NCBI RefSeq assembly: GCF_003999975.1 | Contig: NZ_RJAC01000001.1 | Location: forward strand, 620,001 to 684,000 | DNA from: Actinoplanes solisilvae | GTDB taxonomy: Bacteria > Actinomycetota > Actinomycetes > Mycobacteriales > Micromonosporaceae | Direction: 5' to 3' | DNA: 64,000 nt | In this document: positions 1-7,697 of the stretch, piece by piece | Layout of the letters: every line of letters begins with the position of its first letter | Position numbering within the stretch: the stretch's first letter is position 1 | The notes under the pieces: model-generated | What the model was told of the DNA's origin: nothing | Database searches by the model: none | The model's input: only the letters and a program-made list of their open reading frames with translations | Translations under genes and position numbers: made by a program

Positions 1-1
1 G

Positions 2-133
2 CTGGCGGCCGGCCAGGTGCTGGGCATCGGCAGTGAGACGGTGCTGCTTCCCGATCGCTGGTCCGGCACCCGCTACGCCGCTCCGGCCCTTCACCTGGCG
101 AGCTGGAACGTCACCGGCAACGCGTCCGGCTGA
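2..133 (+). CDS. C-terminal end of an unidentified protein (partial)
   Basis: The window opens inside a reading frame that stops at the TGA at 131-133. Forty-three residues are visible, ending in WNVTGNASG. They contain several Gly, Ala and Trp residues and no motif I recognise, so no function is assigned. The codons have the GC-rich third positions of the neighbouring genes, which is the reason for treating the frame as real. The next gene follows on the same strand after about 130 bases, so the two could share a transcript. The start lies outside the window. Confidence 0.5.
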   Translation: MAAGQVLGIGSETVLLPDRWSGTRYAAPALHLASWNVTGNASG

Positions 134-260
134 CCGCCCGCGATCGTCCACTGTCGCTCGCCGCGCGGTCACCGTCGCCGTCGGGGGCCAGCGCCCTGAC
201 CGCCGCAGCTGCTTCCTCGGCACGCCCCCTTCGCGGGAGGCGGCGCATTGACCGGCATGT

Positions 261-1184
261 TTGACTGAGCCGGTGAGCGAGACGCCGCGCCACCCCGACG
301 AGGACAGTGACGCCACCGTGCGTCTCCCGAGGCCCGACCGCTCCACTCCGCCGGTCAGCCGCGCGGCCGACGCCGGCACACCCGATCGCAGCAGTTCGAC
401 CGCCGGCCCCTCGGCGGACAGCGTCCCGGCTGCGGACAGTGCCCCGGACAGCGGCTCGGACAGTGCCCCGGACAGCGGCTCGGACAGCGGCTCGGACAGT
501 GGCTCGGACAGTGGCTCGGACAGTGGCTCGGCCACGGACGGCGGAGCAGCAGGCGGCGGGGCGCGCGGTGTGCGTTCCGTGGCGGGCGGGCTGGGAGCCG
601 GGTGGCGGAGGCTGGTCGGCTCGGTGGGAACATCCGAGCGGCGGGGGCCACGGCCCACCCCGGCCGCGGCGGGCACGCCGGAGGAGCGGCAGCGGCGACG
701 TCGGCAGTGGTGGGTGGCCGGCATCTCGGCCGGCTCCGCCCTGGTCGTGATCGCGCTGTGCGCCGGCGCGCTCTGGGTGGTCGACATCGTGGACGACGAC
801 GAGGGCGACACGGCGGCCCGGGAGTCCCAGGCGTTGCGCGACCAGAGCTGCCTCGACCTCGAACGCCGCCTCAACCGCCTCAACCCGCCCGGCGCCACGA
901 CCAACCCGGCCACGCGCGCGGTCGCGATCCGCGACGAGAACGCGGCCGTCCGCCTCTACGTGGGCGAGATCAACGACCAGCGCGCCCAGGACGGCTGGCG
1001 TCAGCTCCTCGACGCCCGCGGCGTCTTCGCCGACGCCCTCGACCGCCAGGCGAAGACCCGCACCCCGGCCTTCTACGTCGTCCCGAGAGCCGACGACCGC
1101 GAGCCCGTGACCGCCGACCTGCTCGAATGGTCTCCCTCGGCGTGCGCCGGCCCGCTGCGCCGCCTCGCCGCCCCCGACCTCTGA
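261..1184 (+). CDS. Single-pass membrane protein with a Ser-Asp-Gly repeat linker
   Basis: The protein is about 307 residues. Residues 1-60 are polar and Pro/Thr rich, residues 58-90 are repeats of Asp-Ser-Gly-Ser, and one strong hydrophobic segment (near residues 150-175, WWVAGISAGSALVVIALCAG) is followed by Asp-rich residues and a predicted extracytoplasmic domain of about 130 residues containing two Cys. This suggests a membrane anchor with a disordered cytoplasmic N-terminus; no family is recognised. The start is uncertain. The TTG at 261 is used because it gives the longest frame, but the nearest GGAGG (236-240) is too far away, and the GTG at 273 is an alternative. The repeat DNA may make the length vary between strains. 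Confidence 0.65.
   Translation: MTEPVSETPRHPDEDSDATVRLPRPDRSTPPVSRAADAGTPDRSSSTAGPSADSVPAADSAPDSGSDSAPDSGSDSGSDSGSDSGSDSGSATDGGAAGGGARGVRSVAGGLGAGWRRLVGSVGTSERRGPRPTPAAAGTPEERQRRRRQWWVAGISAGSALVVIALCAGALWVVDIVDDDEGDTAARESQALRDQSCLDLERRLNRLNPPGATTNPATRAVAIRDENAAVRLYVGEINDQRAQDGWRQLLDARGVFADALDRQAKTRTPAFYVVPRADDREPVTADLLEWSPSACAGPLRRLAAPDL
433..531 (+). repeat. 12-bp tandem repeat inside the membrane protein gene
   Basis: About eight imperfect copies of a 12-bp unit (CGGACAGTGGCT and variants with GCGGCT or GCCCCG) run head to tail and encode the Asp-Ser-Gly-Ser repeat. The unit is a multiple of three, so copy-number change would keep the frame. The last three copies are identical, which suggests recent expansion. 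Confidence 0.85.
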
Positions 1185-1303
1185 CGCTCCCCGACGGCCG
1201 CTCCACGACGCACCCTTTACGACGCGCCCTCCACGGCCCGCCCATCAGGGAGGGGGAGGCGGCGGCGCGGACCCTACCCCCAGCCGTGGATCAACACACT
1301 TCG

Positions 1304-1312
1304 TTGTCCACA
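1304..1312 (+). other. DnaA-box 9-mer (TTGTCCACA)
   Basis: This is an exact match to the actinobacterial DnaA-box consensus and lies between genes. It is one of six strict TTRTCCACA matches noticed in the window, five of them intergenic. There is no dnaA/dnaN context, so an origin is not proposed. Confidence 0.4.
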
Positions 1313-1440
1313 GGCGTCCGTTTCCGATCAGCCAGGCCAAGATCCATTAGCGCGTGTGGACCTATCGATGCGATCAGGGTCGACATTTGTGATCCCCACC
1401 CCATCCCTGGGCGAGAAACTGTCCGGCCCTCGGCGTAACG

Positions 1441-1456
1441 TGTGCCCCACATCACG
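1441..1456 (+). promoter_or_regulatory. CRP/GlxR-like site upstream of sdhCAB
   Basis: The sequence TGTGC-N6-TCACG matches 8 of 10 defined positions of the actinobacterial CRP consensus TGTGA-N6-TCACA. It lies 74 bases before the sdhC start. A perfect site elsewhere in the window (51252-51267) suggests the genome uses such a regulator. Two mismatches keep this call tentative. Confidence 0.3.
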
Positions 1457-1529
1457 GACGCATTGGCGGCTGCCGGGCTCCCTCTCGCTCGCCGGCCGGG
1501 TCACTTGGACAGGCACGTCAGGAGATCGA

Positions 1530-2351
1530 ATGACGACGACGGCAACGAGGCCGGGCGTGGGGCCCTCCGGTCCGCAGCGTTCACGCGCGGCGATCACGGC
1601 CAAGACGCTGCGCACCGACCGGTGGTGGTTCCCCCCGCTGATCACCTTCATCGGCCTCGCGGCATGGGTCACTTACGCGACCGTCCGCGTGTTCATGCAC
1701 AAGTGGTATTTCGTCGAGCAATACCACTACCTAACGCCGTTCTACTCGCCGTGCATCACCGACCGGTGCGTCGAGGGCTCCTCGCTGTTCGGCACCCCGC
1801 TGCCGAGCTTCTGGCTGATCCCCGAGGCCGCCTTCACCCTGCCGTTCCTGCTGCTGTTCCGGCTGACCTGCTACTACTACCGCAAGGCCTACTACCGCGC
1901 CTTCTGGATGTCCCCGCCGGCCTGCGCGGTGCCCGACGGCCACAAGACCTACACCGGCGAGACCCGCTTCCCGCTGATCTTCCAAAATGCTCATCGCTAC
2001 GCGTTCTACGCCGCCGTGATCATCTCGCTGATCAACACGTGGGACGCGATCATCGCCTTCCACAGCCCCGAGGGTTTCGGGTTCGGGCTCGGCAACATCA
2101 TCCTGCTGATCAACGTGATCATGCTCTGGGCGTACACGGTGTCCTGTCACTCCTGCCGCCACATCACCGGTGGCCGCCTCAAGCACTTCTCGAAGCACCC
2201 CGTGCGCTACAAGATCTGGACCTTCGTGTCCAAGCTCAACGTGCGGCACATGCAACTGGCTTGGATCACTCTCGGCACCCTCGCGCTGACCGACTTCTAC
2301 GTCATGGCGCTGTCCGCCGGCTGGTTCTCCGATCTGCGGTTCGTCGGCTAG
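1530..2351 (+). CDS. sdhC: Succinate dehydrogenase membrane anchor subunit (Sdh1 type)
   Basis: This is the membrane subunit of respiratory complex II, which passes electrons from SdhB to quinone. The 273-residue protein has about five hydrophobic segments, starting at WWFPPLITFIGLAAWVTYA (near residue 31), with several His residues in or beside membrane segments (for example CHSCRHITGG) that could ligate haem. The ATG at 1530 is chosen because GGAG at 1521-1524 is well spaced. It heads sdhC-sdhA-sdhB, with 15 bases to sdhA. Length and the single-anchor layout match mycobacterial Rv0249c of Sdh1 as I remember it; there is no separate sdhD. Naming it sdhC follows gene order, not a detailed comparison. 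Confidence 0.85.
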   Translation: MTTTATRPGVGPSGPQRSRAAITAKTLRTDRWWFPPLITFIGLAAWVTYATVRVFMHKWYFVEQYHYLTPFYSPCITDRCVEGSSLFGTPLPSFWLIPEAAFTLPFLLLFRLTCYYYRKAYYRAFWMSPPACAVPDGHKTYTGETRFPLIFQNAHRYAFYAAVIISLINTWDAIIAFHSPEGFGFGLGNIILLINVIMLWAYTVSCHSCRHITGGRLKHFSKHPVRYKIWTFVSKLNVRHMQLAWITLGTLALTDFYVMALSAGWFSDLRFVG

Positions 2352-2366
2352 GGAGCGGCGCACAAA

Positions 2367-4289
2367 ATGACCACTGCACGAATCGAACGACACTACTTCG
2401 ACGTCGTCGTCATCGGGGCCGGCGGTGCCGGTCTGCGAGCGGCGATCGAGGCCCGGCTGGCCGGCAAGCGCACCGCGATCATCTCCAAGTCGCTGTTCGG
2501 CAAGGCCCACACGGTGATGGCCGAGGGCGGCGCCGCCGCGGCGATGGGCAACGTCAACTCGCGCGACAACTGGATGGTCCACTTCCGCGACACGATGCGC
2601 GGCGGCAAGTTCCTCAACAACTTCCGCATGGCCGAGCTGCACGCCAAAGAGGCACCCGAACGCATCTGGGAGCTGGAGACATACGGCGCGCTGTTCGACC
2701 GTACGAAGGACGGCAAGATCTCGCAGCGCAACTTCGGTGGGCACGAGTATCCCCGCCTGGCGCACGTGGGCGACCGCACCGGCCTCGAACTGATCCGCAC
2801 GCTGCAACAGAAGATCGTCTCGCTGCAGCAGGAGGATTTCGCCGAGACCGGCAACTACGACGCGCGCATCCGGGTCTTCGACGAGACCACGATCACCGAG
2901 CTGCTGCTCGACGGCAACCGCGTCGCCGGCGCCTTCGGCTATTACCGCGAGTCGGGCGAGTTCATCCTGCTCGAGGCGCCGGCCGTGATCCTGGCGACCG
3001 GCGGCGTCGGCCGCAGCTACAAGGTCACCTCGAACTCCTGGGAATACACAGGGGACGGCCACGCCCTCGCGCTGCGGGCCGGCGCGACGCTGATCAACAT
3101 GGAGTTCCTGCAGTTCCACCCGACCGGCATGGTCTGGCCGCCCAGCGTCAAGGGCATCCTGGTCACCGAGTCGGTGCGGGGCGACGGCGGCGTGCTGCGC
3201 AACAGCGACGGCAAGCGCTTCATGTTCGACTACGTCCCCGACGTGTTCCGCAAGCAATACGCGGACACCGAGGAGGAGGCCGACCGCTGGTACACCGACC
3301 CCGACAACAACCGCCGCCCACCCGAGCTGCTGCCGCGTGACGAGGTCGCCCGCGCGATCAACTCCGAGGTCAAGGCCGGTCGCGGCACCAAGGCGGGCGG
3401 TGTCCTGCTCGACGTCTCCACCCGCATGCCGGCCGAGACGATCACCAAGCGCCTCCCGTCGATGTACCACCAGTTCAAAGAACTGGCCGACGTCGACATC
3501 ACGAAGGAGCCGATGGAGGTCGGCCCCACCTGCCACTACGTGATGGGCGGCGTCGAGGTCGAGCCCGACACGACCGCCGCGATGGGCACGGTCGAGGGCC
3601 TGTTCGCCGCGGGCGAGGTGTCCGGCGGCATGCACGGCTCCAACCGTCTCGGCGGCAACTCGCTCTCCGACCTGCTGGTCTTCGGCAAACGGGCCGGCGA
3701 GCACGCCGCGACCTACACCGACTCGCTCGCCAAGCGGCCGAAGGTCGACACGTCCGACGTGGAGCTCGCGGTTCGCACGGCGCTCGCCCCTCTCGAACGG
3801 CAGAGCGGCGAAAATCCGTACGGGCTGCAACAAGACCTTCAGGCCGTGATGGGTGATCTGGTCGGCATCATCCGGCGCGCCGGCGAACTGACCGACGCCC
3901 TCAAGCGCATTCAAGAGCTGAAGTTGCGTGTCGCCCAGGTCGGTGCGACCGGCGGGCGTCGTTACAACCCCGGCTGGCACCTCGCTCTCGACCTGCGCAA
4001 CATGCTGATCGTCTCGGAGTGCACGGCCAAGGCGGCGCTTGAACGCGAGGAGTCGCGCGGCGGTCACACCCGGGAGGACTTCCCGCAGATGAGCCCCGAG
4101 TGGCGCAAGGTCAACCTGGTCTGCGCCCTCGGCACCGACGGCGACGTGCATCTCGAACGCAAGCCGCTGCCGCGGATGCGCGACGAGCTGTTCGAGCTTT
4201 TCGACCGCTCCGAGCTGGCGAAATACGTGACCGCGGAAGAGCTGGGCCAGGACGAGGCGAACGCGCAGAGCAAGACGGAGGCGAAGTAA
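2367..4289 (+). CDS. sdhA: Succinate dehydrogenase flavoprotein subunit
   Basis: This catalytic subunit of complex II oxidises succinate to fumarate on covalently bound FAD. The 640-residue protein starts with a Rossmann FAD motif (GAGGAGLRAA, near residues 17-26). HTV at 48-50 supplies the His expected to carry FAD, followed by AEGGAAAA. Other family landmarks are LQFHPTGM, the Arg-containing GSNRLGGNSLSDLLVFG and a C-terminal domain rich in charged residues. The ATG at 2367 has GGGAG at 2351-2355. Its stop codon overlaps the sdhB start (TAATG), which implies translational coupling. Length agrees with the mycobacterial Sdh1 flavoprotein. Confidence 0.96.
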   Translation: MTTARIERHYFDVVVIGAGGAGLRAAIEARLAGKRTAIISKSLFGKAHTVMAEGGAAAAMGNVNSRDNWMVHFRDTMRGGKFLNNFRMAELHAKEAPERIWELETYGALFDRTKDGKISQRNFGGHEYPRLAHVGDRTGLELIRTLQQKIVSLQQEDFAETGNYDARIRVFDETTITELLLDGNRVAGAFGYYRESGEFILLEAPAVILATGGVGRSYKVTSNSWEYTGDGHALALRAGATLINMEFLQFHPTGMVWPPSVKGILVTESVRGDGGVLRNSDGKRFMFDYVPDVFRKQYADTEEEADRWYTDPDNNRRPPELLPRDEVARAINSEVKAGRGTKAGGVLLDVSTRMPAETITKRLPSMYHQFKELADVDITKEPMEVGPTCHYVMGGVEVEPDTTAAMGTVEGLFAAGEVSGGMHGSNRLGGNSLSDLLVFGKRAGEHAATYTDSLAKRPKVDTSDVELAVRTALAPLERQSGENPYGLQQDLQAVMGDLVGIIRRAGELTDALKRIQELKLRVAQVGATGGRRYNPGWHLALDLRNMLIVSECTAKAALEREESRGGHTREDFPQMSPEWRKVNLVCALGTDGDVHLERKPLPRMRDELFELFDRSELAKYVTAEELGQDEANAQSKTEAK

Positions 4290-5293
4290 TGGGCACCAAG
4301 CGCCACTTCCGCGTCTGGCGGGGCGACGAGGCCGGCGGCGACATCCAGGACTACGACGTCGAGGTCAACGAGGGTGAGGTCGTCCTCGACATCATCCACC
4401 GGCTGCAGGCGACGCAGACGCCCGACCTCGCCTGCCGGTGGAACTGCAAGGCCGGCAAGTGCGGCTCCTGCTCGATGGAGATCAACGGCAAGCCGCGGCT
4501 GGGCTGTATGACCCGCATGTCGACCTTCGAGGAGGACGAGACGGTCACGATCACGCCGTTGCGCACCTTCCCGGTCATCCGCGACCTGGTCACCGACGTG
4601 TCCTTCAACTACGAGAAGGCGCGCGAGACCCCGGCCTTCGCGCCGCCGGCCGGCGTGGCCCCGGGCGAATACCGCATGCAGCAGATCGACGTCGAGCGGA
4701 GCCAGGAGTTCCGCAAATGCATCGAGTGCTTCCTCTGCCAGAACACGTGCCACGTCGTACGCGACCACGACGAGAACAAGGCCGCTTTCTCCGGCCCGCG
4801 CTACTTCATCCGCGCGGCCGAGCTCGACATGCACCCGCTCGACGCCCGCGAGGACCGCAAGGAGTACGCGCAGGCGCACCAGGGCATGGGCTACTGCAAC
4901 ATCACCAAGTGCTGCACCGAGGTCTGCCCCGAGCACATCAAGATCACCGATAACGCGATCATCCCGATGAAGGAGCGCGTGGTCGACCGCCGCTACGACC
5001 CGCTGGTCTGGCTCGGCCGCAAGATCTTCCGCCGCGACCAGATCGACGGCCAGTCGATGGCCCCGAGCGTCTCGGTCGGCGTGACCGGCGCCGGTGACGC
5101 GACGCCGTTCTCCAGTGCCCGGCTCGCCGAGAACCCGCCGGTCCGCGAGGACGGCAAGATGGACGTCAGCGAGGTCGCGCTGCCGATCCAGGGTGGCCCG
5201 TCGCCGTTCGGTGACGTGAGCTTCCCGATGCCGACCGACCGCGTCACCTATCACCAGCCCGAGCCCGGCAAGGACCCGGACGGTCACCACTGA
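4289..5293 (+). CDS. sdhB: Succinate dehydrogenase iron-sulfur subunit with C-terminal extension
   Basis: This subunit carries electrons from SdhA to the quinone site. The [2Fe-2S] ligands are C53, C58, C61 and C73 (C-x4-C-x2-C-x11-C). The second domain has C144, C147, C150 and C154 in CIECFLCQNTC, and C203, C208, C209 and C213 in CNITKCCTEVCPEH, together supplying the [4Fe-4S] and [3Fe-4S] clusters. The catalytic part ends near residue 250 (WLGRKIFRR). Another 85 residues, rich in Pro, Gly and Ser, follow and have no cysteine; usual family members of this type are about 250 residues. The start overlaps the sdhA stop by one base. A hairpin at 5302-5332 ends the operon. Confidence 0.95.
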   Translation: MGTKRHFRVWRGDEAGGDIQDYDVEVNEGEVVLDIIHRLQATQTPDLACRWNCKAGKCGSCSMEINGKPRLGCMTRMSTFEEDETVTITPLRTFPVIRDLVTDVSFNYEKARETPAFAPPAGVAPGEYRMQQIDVERSQEFRKCIECFLCQNTCHVVRDHDENKAAFSGPRYFIRAAELDMHPLDAREDRKEYAQAHQGMGYCNITKCCTEVCPEHIKITDNAIIPMKERVVDRRYDPLVWLGRKIFRRDQIDGQSMAPSVSVGVTGAGDATPFSSARLAENPPVREDGKMDVSEVALPIQGGPSPFGDVSFPMPTDRVTYHQPEPGKDPDGHH

Positions 5294-5301
5294 CCTCGGC
5301 T

Positions 5302-5332
5302 CCGGCCGCCGCCCTCACCGGTCGGCGGCCGG
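5302..5332 (+). terminator. Terminator hairpin after sdhCAB
   Basis: The arms CCGGCCGCCG (5302-5311) and CGGCGGCCGG (5323-5332) pair perfectly over 10 bp and are followed by ATTCTTCT. The hairpin overlaps the last codons of the convergent tetR gene, so it may work in both directions. Confidence 0.7.
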
Positions 5333-6055
5333 ATTCTTCTCCAGCCACAGTTCGAGGCCGTCCAAAACCCGCTCCAGACCGAAGGCGTACGTCTCCTCGA
5401 GCACTTTCTCGGGATCCCGGCGCAGCGGGCCCGTTTCCGTACGCCACTTCTCGTAGTTCGGATTGTCGGGCGCGAGCCGCTCGAGGTAGGGCTCGATGTC
5501 CTCGGCGACCTCCTCGTACGTCTTCCCGGTGCGTTTCAGAGCGGCGGTGACCGCGGCCTCGGACGTGGCCGAGCCGATGGCGTGCGCGTTCAGCACGGCC
5601 GTCGCGTGCGACAACGCCATGCCCTCGAACCCGGCCGCCAGGAAGAGCGCCACGAGCCGCTCGCCCATGCGCATCGCGTTCGGCCCCAGCGTGGGGTGCT
5701 GCCCGAGCAGGCCGATCACCCAGGGGTGCCGCAGCAGCGCCGACCTCATCCCGTTCGCGCTGATCGACGCGGCCACGCGCCAGCTCGTATCGCCCAGTTC
5801 AGGGACGTAGACCTCGCCGAGCACCTCGTCGACCGCCAGTTCGAGCAGCTCGTCCTTGTTGGCCACGTGCCAGTAGAGCGAGGTCGCACCGGAGCCAAGC
5901 CTGGTGCCGAGCCGCCGCATGCTGAGCCCGGCCGGCCCTTCCGCGTCGAGCAGTTCCAGCGCGGCGCGGACGATCTGCTCCCGGCTGAGGCTGGGCTGAC
6001 CGGTACGAACGCGGGGCGGCCGCAGCCACACGGAGCCGGTGAACGAGTCGGGCAT
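5315..6055 (-). CDS. TetR-family repressor of the adjacent MFS pump
   Basis: This 246-residue regulator has an N-terminal helix-turn-helix (SREQIVRAALELLDAEG, then SMRRLGTRLGSGATSLYWHV, near residues 23-65) and an all-helical C-terminal domain of the tetracycline-repressor type. It is divergent from an MFS exporter at 6142, and the 86 bases between them carry three phased copies of a palindrome, so it most likely represses both genes and is released by a pump substrate. The ATG start has GGGGGA just upstream on its strand. Its 3' end meets the sdh operon tail to tail. The ligand cannot be read from sequence. Confidence 0.88.
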   Translation of the reverse strand: MPDSFTGSVWLRPPRVRTGQPSLSREQIVRAALELLDAEGPAGLSMRRLGTRLGSGATSLYWHVANKDELLELAVDEVLGEVYVPELGDTSWRVAASISANGMRSALLRHPWVIGLLGQHPTLGPNAMRMGERLVALFLAAGFEGMALSHATAVLNAHAIGSATSEAAVTAALKRTGKTYEEVAEDIEPYLERLAPDNPNYEKWRTETGPLRRDPEKVLEETYAFGLERVLDGLELWLEKNPAADR

Positions 6056-6073
6056 TCCCCCATCGTATCGGCT

Positions 6074-6131
6074 CTCGCACAGTGTTCGAGCCCAATGGTA
6101 CGGTGTGCGAGCCTATAGAACACTGTTCGAG
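6074..6131. promoter_or_regulatory. Three phased operator sites between tetR and the MFS gene
   Basis: The site at 6074-6090 is a 17-bp imperfect palindrome with symmetric positions CTCGnACAnTGTnCGAG. A right half TGTGCGAG lies at 6104-6111 with a weak left half. The site at 6115-6131 has the inner core GAACACTGTTC and a perfect right half CGAG. The three centres are near 6082, 6103 and 6123, that is 20-21 bp apart or about two helix turns, so bound dimers would sit on one face of the DNA. TetR is the obvious ligand. Confidence 0.65.
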
Positions 6132-6141
6132 AGAGGTCGTC

Positions 6142-7647
6142 ATGACGGAGCGCAATCCCCGGCGCTGGCTGATCCTCGGCGTGCTCTGCCTGAGCCTGCT
6201 GGTGGTCGTCGTCGACAACATGGTGCTGAACATCGCGATCCCCTCGCTCATCCGCGACCTCGGCGCCAGCACCGCCCAGATTCAGTGGATCATCGACGCG
6301 TACATCCTGGTCTTCGCCGGTCTGCTGCTCACCGCGGGAAGCCTGTCCGACCGTCACGGCCGCCGGCGAGGGCTGGTCATCGGCCTGATCGTCTTCGGCG
6401 GCGCCTCGGTCCTGGCCACGCTCTGCCAGACCCCGGCACAGCTCATCGCCGTACGCGGTCTGATGGGGGTCGGCGCGGCCTTCCTCATGCCGGGCACGCT
6501 GTCGATCCTCACGACCGTCTTCGCCGAGGACGAGCGCAAGAAAGCGATCGCCATCTGGAGCTCGGTGCTGATGCTCGGCGCGCTCGGCGGGCCCAGCCTC
6601 GGCGGGCTGCTGCTCGAGCACTTCTGGTGGGGTTCGATCTTCCTGCTCAACGTGCCGATCGCGATCCTCGGCATCGTCGCCGCGCTGGTGATCATCCCCG
6701 AGTCGCGCGGCGCGGCCACCAAGCCCGACCTGCTCGGTGCTCTGCTCTCGATGATCGGCATGACCGCCCTGGTCTGGGCCGTGATCTCGACCGCGCAGCA
6801 CGGCTTGACCTCGGCCAGCACACTCGGCGGCTTCCTGGTCGCGGCCATCGGGCTCGGCGCGTTCGCCCTGTGGGAGCGCCGGGTCGTCGAGCCGATGCTG
6901 CCGCTGGGGCTCTTCCGCGACCGCAACTTCGCCGGAGCCAGCCTCTCGATCGTGCTCCTGTCGTTCTCGGCCGGTGGGGTGCTGCTGGCCCTGACGCAGT
7001 ACCTGCAGTTCGTCCTCGGCTACGAACCCCTCAAAGCGGGCACGGCCTTCATTCCGATGCTGGTCACGGCCATGATTTTCAACGGCGTGGGGGTCGTCGT
7101 CGACAAAAGATTCGGCACGCGTACGGCCCTGGCGGCCGGACTGCTGCTCATGTCGGCCGGTTTCGGGATCCTGGCGTCGCTCTCCCCCGGCGACGGCTAC
7201 ACGAAGCTCGCGTTCGCCCTGGTCGTCATCGGCATGGGCAGCGGCACCGCCGGGCCGGCCGCCTACGGCACGTTGATGAGCGCACTGCCTCCGGAGCGCG
7301 TGGGCGTCGGCTCGGCCGTCAACGACACGGTGCAGCAGGTGGGCACGGCGCTGAGCGTGGCCGTGCTGGGCAGCGTGCTGACCGCGACCTATCGCTCGGC
7401 GATGCCGGCCGACGTGGCCGCCCAGGCCCGCGACTCGATCGGCGACGCCCTGCGGATCGCGACAGCCACGGGCGATGCCGGACTGGCCCGGGTCGCCCAG
7501 GACGCGTTCGTCTCGGCGATCTCGTCGACCTCCCTCATCGGCGTGGTCGGCGGCATCGTGGCGGCGGCCGTCGCCGTGACCGTGCTGCGCCCGAAGCCGC
7601 AAACCGAGAGCAAGGCGCCGGAGGTGGAGACGCCCGTCGCGCTCTAG
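6142..7647 (+). CDS. MFS drug-efflux transporter, DHA2 (EmrB/QacA) family
   Basis: The protein has 501 residues and about 14 hydrophobic segments, the usual size for proton-driven DHA2 exporters. The first segments read WLILGVLCLSLLVVVVDN followed by an IAIPSLIRDL stretch typical of this family, and the loop between segments 2 and 3 contains the MFS signature GSLSDRHGRRRG. It acts in the cytoplasmic membrane and probably exports a hydrophobic or cationic toxic compound. The ATG at 6142 is chosen over 6082 because GAGAGG lies at 6131-6136 and the longer version would run through the operator sites. Divergent tetR and three operators indicate inducible expression. Substrate unknown. Confidence 0.92.
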   Translation: MTERNPRRWLILGVLCLSLLVVVVDNMVLNIAIPSLIRDLGASTAQIQWIIDAYILVFAGLLLTAGSLSDRHGRRRGLVIGLIVFGGASVLATLCQTPAQLIAVRGLMGVGAAFLMPGTLSILTTVFAEDERKKAIAIWSSVLMLGALGGPSLGGLLLEHFWWGSIFLLNVPIAILGIVAALVIIPESRGAATKPDLLGALLSMIGMTALVWAVISTAQHGLTSASTLGGFLVAAIGLGAFALWERRVVEPMLPLGLFRDRNFAGASLSIVLLSFSAGGVLLALTQYLQFVLGYEPLKAGTAFIPMLVTAMIFNGVGVVVDKRFGTRTALAAGLLLMSAGFGILASLSPGDGYTKLAFALVVIGMGSGTAGPAAYGTLMSALPPERVGVGSAVNDTVQQVGTALSVAVLGSVLTATYRSAMPADVAAQARDSIGDALRIATATGDAGLARVAQDAFVSAISSTSLIGVVGGIVAAAVAVTVLRPKPQTESKAPEVETPVAL

Positions 7648-7650
7648 GCC

Positions 7651-7659
7651 TGTGGACAA
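7651..7659 (-). other. DnaA-box 9-mer (TTGTCCACA on the minus strand)
   Basis: This exact match lies four bases after the MFS stop codon and 39 bases before alkB. A perfect LexA-type half site, TCGAAC, sits at 7672-7677, with a poor partner GTACTA at 7682-7687. Confidence 0.4.
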
Positions 7660-7685
7660 CGGGAACGATCTTCGAACAGCCGTAC

Positions 7686-7691
7686 TAACAT
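7686..7691 (+). promoter_or_regulatory. -10 box TAACAT for a leaderless alkB transcript
   Basis: TANNNT-type box ending six bases before the ATG at 7698, with no Shine-Dalgarno sequence in between. Confidence 0.45.
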
Positions 7692-7697
7692 GGCGGC

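Larger units (their letters stand above)
1185..1529. other. 345-base intergenic region upstream of sdhCAB
   Basis: No gene is supported here. It holds a perfect DnaA-box 9-mer at 1304-1312 and a CRP-like site at 1441-1456. The likely sdhC ribosome binding site, GGAG at 1521-1524, lies at its end. A frame runs in from 1356 into sdhC, but it lacks a good ribosome binding site and its N-terminal residues look non-coding, so I do not extend sdhC upstream. No clear -10/-35 pair was found. Confidence 0.6.

Noticed and set aside
433..531. CRISPR-like repeat array
   Set aside because: The 12-bp units are contiguous without spacers and encode an in-frame peptide repeat. The same reasoning excludes 35405-35482 and 61976-62045.
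1356..1529. N-terminal extension of sdhC to an ATG at 1356
   Set aside because: It lacks a ribosome binding site, reads like non-coding sequence and would include the CRP-like site; the ATG at 1530 has a well-placed GGAG.
1731..4151. An open frame of about 800 codons on the minus strand opposite sdhC/sdhA
   Set aside because: It mirrors the sdh genes in a GC-rich genome where antisense frames stay open by codon bias; the translation shows no domain and the plus-strand proteins are unmistakable.
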